Notes under the pieces: generated by a model
Database searches by the model: none
The model's input: the letters and a program-made list of their open reading frames with translations, nothing else
What the model was told of the DNA's origin: nothing
NCBI GenBank assembly: GCA_001632425.1
Contig: KV425586.1
Coordinates: 1-64,000 of the forward strand
Source of the DNA: Neolentinus lepideus HHB14362 ss-1
Taxonomy: Eukaryota > Basidiomycota > Agaricomycetes > Gloeophyllales > Gloeophyllaceae
DNA: 64,000 bases
Direction: 5' to 3'
Part shown: in pieces, positions 57,416 through 64,000 of the stretch
Position numbering within the stretch: position 1 is the first letter of the stretch
Layout of the letters: each line of letters begins with the position of its first letter
Position numbers and translations under genes: made by a program

Positions 57416-59202
57416 CGTGGTTCCAGCGTAAGATCCCTATCTGGAGATAGTAAGCTTTATAACCATGGAGTCAGCAAACCAGCGCTAGGACTAGATTGTT
57501 CGAGTCCTTCTTTTACATTGATCACATTGGGTTTGATACCGGATACTGGTGAGGCTAGACCGAAACTCAGCGATTGCAGCGATATTAGAGACGGTGCGTT
57601 GGACAGATGAGCATTACGGGCAGAATTCTGGGAACTGGGCCCGCGGTATTTGGTCGAAGTGATGTGCTCAAATAATACAACCATGATCGTGATAAATTCG
57701 CCTTGTACCAGCCACTGTGGCTGAATTTGTCACGCGGGAATCTCCAGTGCCACAAACCGCAAGGACCCGGCCTGGACCCTCAATCGCTCCGGGGACTCCA
57801 AACTCGAAGGATAGTCCGTAAGTCCTTTAAGAAAAAAATAGGTTGCTGTGAATTTAATAGTTTCAACAATCCTAATTGTTATAACCATACTTTTTAGCTC
57901 TTATAGACGGAACTCAACAGCATCTTTGACGGAGATACGGGATATTCAAACTCCGGACCTCTTCCGGGACCGCCAGACCACTGTCACCCAAACAGCGAAG
58001 GATGTGCCGCCCACGGGAGCGGCACATGTACAAGGATTTGTGTCTGCACGGTCTCGTACTCGTATTCCCAGTGACAATCTGAATTGCCTAATATCCCAGA
58101 CTCAAATTTTAATTGACCGCCGTTCAGGCGCTGCGGATATTGTTCTTCAAGTCTACGCCTCACCGACATGTCTGGCACTCATACTTAGCATGTTGGGATA
58201 TAGGTTCTCTCACTCGTATGCCACAGTTTACGGCTATTTGTGGCGTTTGCGTGTGGCCATGCCCGCGTGGCTAGTGCGTGCAGATGAAAGAATTTTCCGA
58301 GTGCCGCTTTCCCTTCATCGATCCCCATCTCGATGAAGAGGGACCATCCGTCTACGCTGTCTTCATTGGACATCGAGGTCTGCGCACTTACTGCTTGAGT
58401 GAATCTATCTGGCCAGATCGCTTCCCGGTAGCTGAAGGGATAGCTTCGAGAGATACTCCGTAGGCGATATTTGGTGACATCGGTGCGTCCCGCCTTGTCT
58501 CTCTAGACATCGTATTATTTACGTTAAATTAGGATGAAACGGTCGCTGTGACCAATGCAGATCCTATTCTCGTGTATCTCCGCGCCGGCGCTGGTGTCTC
58601 CTGGCAACTGAGATGATGATAGACCCAATATACAGAGTTGGTCCCTGCTTACCGAGCCACAGAAAGCACGCGCTGACAGGTGGACAAGTCATCGAGAGAA
58701 TGTATCCCGCGTTCTGGCACTTTTCTGTTCTTCGGGACGATTGATTCCGTGGTCTTCACACCTTACACCTTTCGGACGATTGCCCCCCTTCAGTCTGAAT
58801 GTTTCGTTCGTGGCTTATGATGAGTAATGGCTTGTGTACTCCATGCAATCCTCGCGCCGCTGAACGTCCTGCAGGTGAGCCACTACTCTCGGACTCCATG
58901 ATAGTTTTACAAGTTAGTCGGCGCCTTGGAAGATCATATCATGCGAATCCTGACCGTAAAAGATAGCTTTTCATACGAAATGCCCGGAGCCAGACAAACA
59001 AGTTGAACACGACCTCCACGGCTCGGGTACGTCCGTCATGAATTCGTTCAAAGTGATTCACGCGATGCTGATCCAGATGTGAATGTAGATAAGGAACTGC
59101 AATTTTGAACAGCACTACGAAATATGACGGACGATACCTCTTCGCCTCCACAAGAGTCTGCTAGATCAATCCTTCCACCACTCTGCCAATCTCTCTCTTC
59201 TG
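57416..59202. other. intergenic stretch
   Basis: About 1.8 kb without a recognisable gene. Open frames at 57848-58336 and others lack any family pattern. Confidence 0.4.
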
Positions 59203-61206
59203 TCAGTATGAGTCATCATCATCAGTCGAATCGTTCTCTTCATCCTGGTTAAAACCAAGGTTCTTGACATCCGTTGATTGGTCGTAATCGCTGTCCGTCG
59301 AGGAACTGTAGTCGCTCCTTGTCGGCAGTTCGTCGTCGGTGAAACTGTCGTCTTCCTCGTCAGTGCTTACGGGCTCATCTCTTTCCTCTTCCTCACTCTC
59401 CGTCCAGCTCTCCTCGCTGTCATGCTCATCATCTGTCGAGCCCTCCTCGTCGAACTCGTCTTCTGCATGGTCCCAGGCGAGATTCGGGTTACATTGCGGC
59501 GCCAGTTCCCATTTTGGAAGTGAAACAGCGTCATTCTCTTCGTCAAACTCGTCACTATCATCATCTTCAAATCCATCTTCATCGTCGGTAGAGTCTTCTA
59601 CCGAGGAATATTCCGATCCATCCGAGTCGTCCCCATGGTTTGTATTGTCCACAGGGTACTTGTTCAAGTCGCATTGCGTGACCAATTTGTCCCAGTCCAC
59701 TTCTTGCTCCTCGGTGGCGAATACTCTGTTGAGAAGTTCAACATCTTCATGGAAGATATTGACGCCTTCTCGAATAGTAAGTCTTATTGTGTCTGGCGAA
59801 TTCTCGCCGTGCTGATAGGGCTTAAGGAACTTCTTGATGAAGCCGCCGCCGTCAGCCGTGTTGTCCAGACTCGACGTCGGTCGAAACCAGAGACGTCGTA
59901 GTACCACCACCCGGAGCGCGGGGAATAAGGGCACCCATGTCCTCTGTTGTATATCGAAGACGTAGAGACCTGTCTGGAAGGGTGCACTATAATACCCCGA
60001 GAGCTCCAGATGCTCGACGGTGGATAGCTCTCTGAGTAGATGTTTCCAAGCGAGAAGGATCTCTCTTGTATCGGCTCTCCCATCATGAATGGCCAAGTGC
60101 TTCATGTCAGGCATATATGGCGCAACGTATAAACGGAGTGCGTTGAGGATGAGATCCTCCTCCTCCTGAGTGAAGCCCTCAAAGAACAAATGTACACCTT
60201 TGCTGTGTGTGAGGCACATCATTTCGTTCGTATCTGGAGTCAGCATGCAGTGGATGCTTCCGGTAGCTTGCCTGTATATCGTCCAGCCCATGAGTGGGTT
60301 GTTGCCATTCATGTAGTTGATTGTATCCTTCAGTACATCGAGTTTGTACTCGATGTAGTAGCACGGCGTTATCTTCACCGAGACGTATTCGAGACTTTCC
60401 TCGCTGAGGAGGCCAAGCCAGTCCGCTTCGTTTTCACAGAATGTCGTCAGAGTAAGTGATCGCAGAGCCGGCATATGAATCGTCGAGCCGCCCTGATCCA
60501 CCCAATCACAGCCTTCGATGTGAATGCCCAGCGTCAAGATTCTCAGGTTCTCTATTTGCCGTAGGACATTCATGAGCTCGGGCACAGTTGGGCGCCAGTC
60601 AATGTCGACCAGTGACAGCTCCGTCAGCTGTGATCGCGATGGATTCAAAACGAGGTTGATGTCTTGAATGTGGAATCCGGAGATCGATAGCCGCCGCAGT
60701 TTGCTGGAGATGAACCGCGACAGAGAGGATGTCCTCCCCCTGGTCTGCTTCCCGACTGTCAACTCCTCCAGGACTAAAGTCGGTGAATAGGTATCTGGCT
60801 TCTCTAATGCATCACAGATCACCTTGGAAATGTCCATCAGGCACAGTGATTGCAACCTGATTGAGTTGTTCATGATCAAGGAGAGCTTCTGTAAATCCGA
60901 GTGCACATCGGCACTCCCTAGTCTTCCCCTCACGTCAAGCGTCATCCTTCTTGATCGCTGAATGAATGCCTCCATAGTCTCGATACTCCCAATTTCCATC
61001 TGTCTCCACAGAGCAGCATGTTCCACCACTGCGCCCCTCCACCGTTTGCAGACACTTGCCATAGCGAGCAACCATTCTGGCGGCGCTGTCTCGTCATGTT
61101 CTATGGTCACATCATGGATGAGGAAGACGGCAATGTATCCGATTATTTCTGCGGGGAATGTCGCCATCAGTGGCTGCTGTGCTCTATTCATGCCCGCTGT
61201 ATTCAC
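59203..61206 (-). CDS. F-box/LRR-type protein with an acidic C terminus
   Basis: A single exon of 667 codons. The F-box covers about residues 13-75 (FPAEIIGYIAVFL, then LLAMASVCKRWRGAVVEHAALW). Degenerate leucine-rich segments follow (for example LRSLTLTTF, LTELSLVDIDW and LRILTLGIHIEG). From about residue 535 to the end it is strongly acidic, with runs of D, E and S. F-box proteins recruit substrates to SCF ubiquitin ligases through Skp1; the LRR-like part would bind the target. Agaricomycetes have hundreds of such genes. Internal Met residues at positions 6 and 14 are alternative starts. Confidence 0.8.
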   Translation of the reverse strand: MNTAGMNRAQQPLMATFPAEIIGYIAVFLIHDVTIEHDETAPPEWLLAMASVCKRWRGAVVEHAALWRQMEIGSIETMEAFIQRSRRMTLDVRGRLGSADVHSDLQKLSLIMNNSIRLQSLCLMDISKVICDALEKPDTYSPTLVLEELTVGKQTRGRTSSLSRFISSKLRRLSISGFHIQDINLVLNPSRSQLTELSLVDIDWRPTVPELMNVLRQIENLRILTLGIHIEGCDWVDQGGSTIHMPALRSLTLTTFCENEADWLGLLSEESLEYVSVKITPCYYIEYKLDVLKDTINYMNGNNPLMGWTIYRQATGSIHCMLTPDTNEMMCLTHSKGVHLFFEGFTQEEEDLILNALRLYVAPYMPDMKHLAIHDGRADTREILLAWKHLLRELSTVEHLELSGYYSAPFQTGLYVFDIQQRTWVPLFPALRVVVLRRLWFRPTSSLDNTADGGGFIKKFLKPYQHGENSPDTIRLTIREGVNIFHEDVELLNRVFATEEQEVDWDKLVTQCDLNKYPVDNTNHGDDSDGSEYSSVEDSTDDEDGFEDDDSDEFDEENDAVSLPKWELAPQCNPNLAWDHAEDEFDEEGSTDDEHDSEESWTESEEEERDEPVSTDEEDDSFTDDELPTRSDYSSSTDSDYDQSTDVKNLGFNQDEENDSTDDDDSY

Positions 61207-62204
61207 TACAACGGGAATTGTGAGTGATCATCATTAGCAACACATATTTCAACAAGAGAGTAAGAGGAACTCACAAGATTATGTGGAAGTGTATGGAAAG
61301 TTTTGATCCAAAATTTAGAATAATTCCCGTGCCACACTCGAATTATCGATCCTAGTGAAGATAGAGCAAAGTGGTAGAAACTCAGCAGGAATACTGCACA
61401 GTGATGTGGTGCCAGAGAGCTCACATGCAAAAGAGGAGCTAAGTAGTATGGGATGGATGAACCGCTGTGGCACACGCGAAAGAACTTGTTCGACAATTGC
61501 TTGGCACGTGACCGCGTCTATTTGTCTTCGCTTCACTGTGGCAATTGCCACGCCACAGCAACGGTCGACTTGAAAATCCTAAATCTTTTCAACACAATCC
61601 AAATGGAAAGGAGCTTATTTTTTGAAAAGTAGATCAGTGCTGACAGTGGGTACAAGTTTGAGTCGGTCCCCATTCCATGCTTAGCGGATGTTCTGTCAGC
61701 AGCGCTGTCGGGTTTGGATTTAATTTGTGATGGCGTGTAAGGAATAGTTCCCAGCGGTGTAGAAGGTGGCGGACACAAAGTTTGACCATGTTTGACAAAG
61801 TTACAGTGTGGCAGATCCGACGCCATCATCTGTGCAGACGGTCTGAGGCAATATGAAGCACGACAAGTCGAAGACAGACGAGAGGTAAGATTTGATGGAT
61901 ACCAAGGACGAGGACTCTATATATATTATTCAGGTGCTAAGTGCAAGACGGTAATGGAGTGAATGCAATGAAAGATATGAAATGATAGCGAGTCCAAGAA
62001 ATGATACATCCATTGTTGATATTATGCTAAAAATGACAAAGCGGATCAGAAGTGAATAGACAGAAGGAGAAAGAAGGGATACAATGACGGAGAACGAGAC
62101 AAACAGCATTCGAAAGGGAGACGAGAAAGACCTTTGCATACGACGCCGAGGTGGTGCGTCCATTACAAGACTCAGACCGCCGGAGCGACAGGTTACTGCT
62201 GAGC
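61207..62204. other. intergenic stretch
   Basis: No gene recognised; AT-rich flank with short, unsupported frames. Confidence 0.35.
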
Positions 62205-62681
62205 TCATCCAGTAGTATGAGTATGGGAGGTTGCACAACAATCGTACAGAGAACATACAGTCAAACACATAGAAACCAGCAAGAGCCTATCACACAGCTC
62301 CTGGCTCGCCCTTTTTCCTCCTTTCTCCAAAACATGACTCCCCACCCTGACCATCCCACTCCGTGCCCTAATCGCTGCCTCGAGATCCGATGACATCTCC
62401 ATACTCAATACAAGCCTCTCGTCACTGTCTTCCCACTTCAGTCCCTCTCCTTCTCTCAGCTTCTCCTCCAGTTCATCCCTTACCCCGACATGCGTCTCAA
62501 AATCTCTACTCTCCCCGGCCTCCTTGACATACAACAACTCCGCTAGCGAACCAAGGATCATCAGCTCAAGAGCTTTCGACGGAGGCATGCCGTGAGCAAC
62601 CCGCGCATTGTCCGAGAGGTCGAGAAGTACAATGAAAACCACCCGAGTGATCTTTTGAAATTTATCTGGAATATGTTCCAT
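62205..62681 (-). CDS. hypothetical protein
   Basis: A 158-codon frame with ATG at 62681 (MEHIPDKFQKITRVV), a helical pattern (LELMILGSLAELLYV, then DELEEKLREGEGL) and a less regular end that may be intron sequence read through. No family was recognised. Confidence 0.35.
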   Translation of the reverse strand: MEHIPDKFQKITRVVFIVLLDLSDNARVAHGMPPSKALELMILGSLAELLYVKEAGESRDFETHVGVRDELEEKLREGEGLKWEDSDERLVLSMEMSSDLEAAIRARSGMVRVGSHVLEKGGKRASQELCDRLLLVSMCLTVCSLYDCCATSHTHTTG

Positions 62682-63002
62682 TGCATGTTACTGTGGCCTT
62701 TCCTGGCCTCAAGGCGGTGTTACTGTAGTCAGATTTAAATTTGAGAATCACGACTGAATTTGTGGCAGTGGCACTGGCTCGCGTGGCATGTTTGGCCACG
62801 GTGGCAAAGACTACATGTCGAACGTCCAAACTGAAGTTAGATTCTTTCTTACTTTTATTAATGAGGTTATCGCCTGGGGAATGACGTGACGTGAAGACGA
62901 ACTAGGGCGATCTTGTCTGACATCATGGGCTGACGTCGAGCTATAAGTCTCGCCATCTCCAGGACACTATAAATACGCTGCACGACTTGCACTGGAATCA
63001 CA
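62682..63002. promoter_or_regulatory. divergent promoter region of the second flavoprotein gene
   Basis: TATAAATA near 62968-62975 lies about 35 nt upstream of the ATG at 63003, close for a fungal TATA box but the best candidate. Confidence 0.35.
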
Positions 63003-63769
63003 ATGGCGTCCCCACACTGGCTTACTGCACTACACAAGACGTTGAAAGCGCACGACAAAGTCAGCGGTATGTAGTCCGACTTTGCAAGTTTGCCCTCCTC
63101 ATAACCACTACAGCTCGTCCAGTATTCCAGGTCGCCACCGTCGACGAACACGGCATCCCTCGTGTTCGCTCCCAAATCTACCGCGAATCCCTGACACCAA
63201 AACTCCACCCCGCCCTTCCTCTGCTGCTTTCCAGCACCGACATTCGCACACCCAAAGTCGCCCAGCTGGTCGCGAACCCAAGTAGCAAAACCGAGCTCGT
63301 CGAGATATGCTGGTGGATCGACGCTACACAAGAACAGTTCCGCATCACCGCGCAGACGTACATCATCCCCAGCCCTGAACACCGTTTCCACGAGAGATTC
63401 AACCCGGAAATCGCGCAGGCTATGCAGGCGATTGTGAACGAGGATAAGATCGATTGGGAGAAGAAGCGGAGGGAGGCCTATGAGGGTATGTCCGGACATA
63501 TGAAGGCATCGTGGCTGCGGCCTACGCCTGGAAGCAAGGTCGAGGGCGGTTACGAGGCGAGCAAGACATGGGTGGAGAAGGTCCCCAAGCTCGAGGAGGC
63601 GAAGACGGACGAGGATAAGAGAAACTGGGAGAAGGCTCTGGGGAACTTTGCGCTGATGGTGTTTGAGCCTGTTCGCGTTGATTATGTTGAACTGGGGATC
63701 GTTCCGAACCGGAGAAGGATTTATACTAGGACGCAGGGAGACTGGACAGAGGAGGACGTCGCGCCTTGA
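63003..63769 (+). CDS. PNPOx-like FMN-binding protein (Alr4036 family), paralogue 2
   Basis: Exons 63003-63066 and 63123-63769 give 236 residues. The start MASPHWLTALHKTL matches paralogue 1, and the landmarks VATVDEHGIPRVRSQ, TDIRTPKV, EICWWIDATQEQFRI and FEPVRVDYVELG are all present. The acceptor at 63122 was chosen over an earlier AG because it keeps the family sequence in frame. It is about 20 residues longer than paralogue 1, mostly in the loop after KVPKLEEAK. The substrate is not known. Confidence 0.93.
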
Positions 63770-64000
63770 AAGCAGCGAATCTCCGAGTCGTTTCGACGCC
63801 TGCATTACTTATGGCGCAGCTGATGTATGTCTCCTAATGAAATTGTACTATTATTATTGTTATTAACTAATCCTGAGATGAGCCGCTATAAGGATACACA
63901 AACATTTAGATATGACGCGAGTATGTGGATAGATTGATGATCGATGAACACTTGTGGCTCTGTCGCTGTACTGACAGCGTCAACGCTAGTACATAGATAC
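63770..64000. other. 3' flank to the end of the window
   Basis: No feature recognised. Confidence 0.3.

Noticed and set aside
59339..59815. Ser-rich 158-codon plus-strand ORF
   Set aside because: It is the antisense of the acidic tail of the F-box gene; Asp/Glu/Ser codons read backwards give Ser/Val/Phe.
62867..63805. 312-codon minus-strand ORF
   Set aside because: It overlaps the well-supported PNPOx-like gene on the plus strand and shows no family motif.
1..64000. CRISPR array or prokaryotic operon
   Set aside because: Spliceosomal introns throughout and no spaced repeats; the tandem repeats found are eukaryotic minisatellites or promoter repeats.

Overview
The window is nuclear DNA of a filamentous basidiomycete, most likely an Agaricomycete (mushroom-forming fungus). 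The gene families point there: two DUF6534-type multi-pass membrane proteins, a small beta-trefoil lectin-like protein, a MYND protein, a class 3 lipase and a GH18 chitinase. So does gene structure: genes are split by many 50-75 nt GT-AG introns, several exons are only 8-18 nt, and two introns look GC-AG. All gene models were spliced by eye from reading frame, splice consensus and family conservation.

Layout. 0-1.1 kb: AT-rich repeat-type cysteine-peptidase gene with an in-frame stop. 1.6-6.2 kb: lectin-like gene, type II membrane glycosyltransferase, ribosomal protein eS10. 7.1-14.6 kb: a tandem duplication of a unit of about 3.7 kb that holds a protein kinase gene, a divergent gene for a small probable beta-barrel protein, and a further small ORF. 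15.2-16.5 kb: NADP-dependent MDR reductase. 17.8-24 kb: DUF6534 gene, a kinase relic, and an unresolved stretch. 24.3-33.4 kb: MYND gene, a chitinase gene broken by a 16-bp minisatellite, Ypi1-like PP1 regulator, P450 3' portion, F-box relic, HD-domain cyanamide-hydratase-like enzyme. 34.1-37 kb: convergent CWC2 and TMA46 genes. 37.7-48 kb: second DUF6534 gene, a disordered KEN-box protein, COQ4, a C2H2 zinc-finger gene, class 3 lipase. 49.9-54.5 kb: an island of four non-autonomous DNA transposons (TA-flanked MITE, CACTA type, PIF/Harbinger type, Tc1/mariner type). 54.8-63.8 kb: UPF0014 transporter and two inverted PNPOx-like flavoprotein paralogues flanking a single-exon F-box/LRR gene.

How the genes relate. 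Housekeeping genes (eS10, CWC2, TMA46, YPI1, COQ4) are intact and spread among fast-evolving accessory genes. There is no biosynthetic cluster. The most distinctive feature is the kinase / small-protein duplication: the two kinase copies are nearly identical across exons and introns, the flanks have diverged, and the small genes of copy A have decayed while those of copy B are open. A third, broken kinase lies about 8 kb further on.
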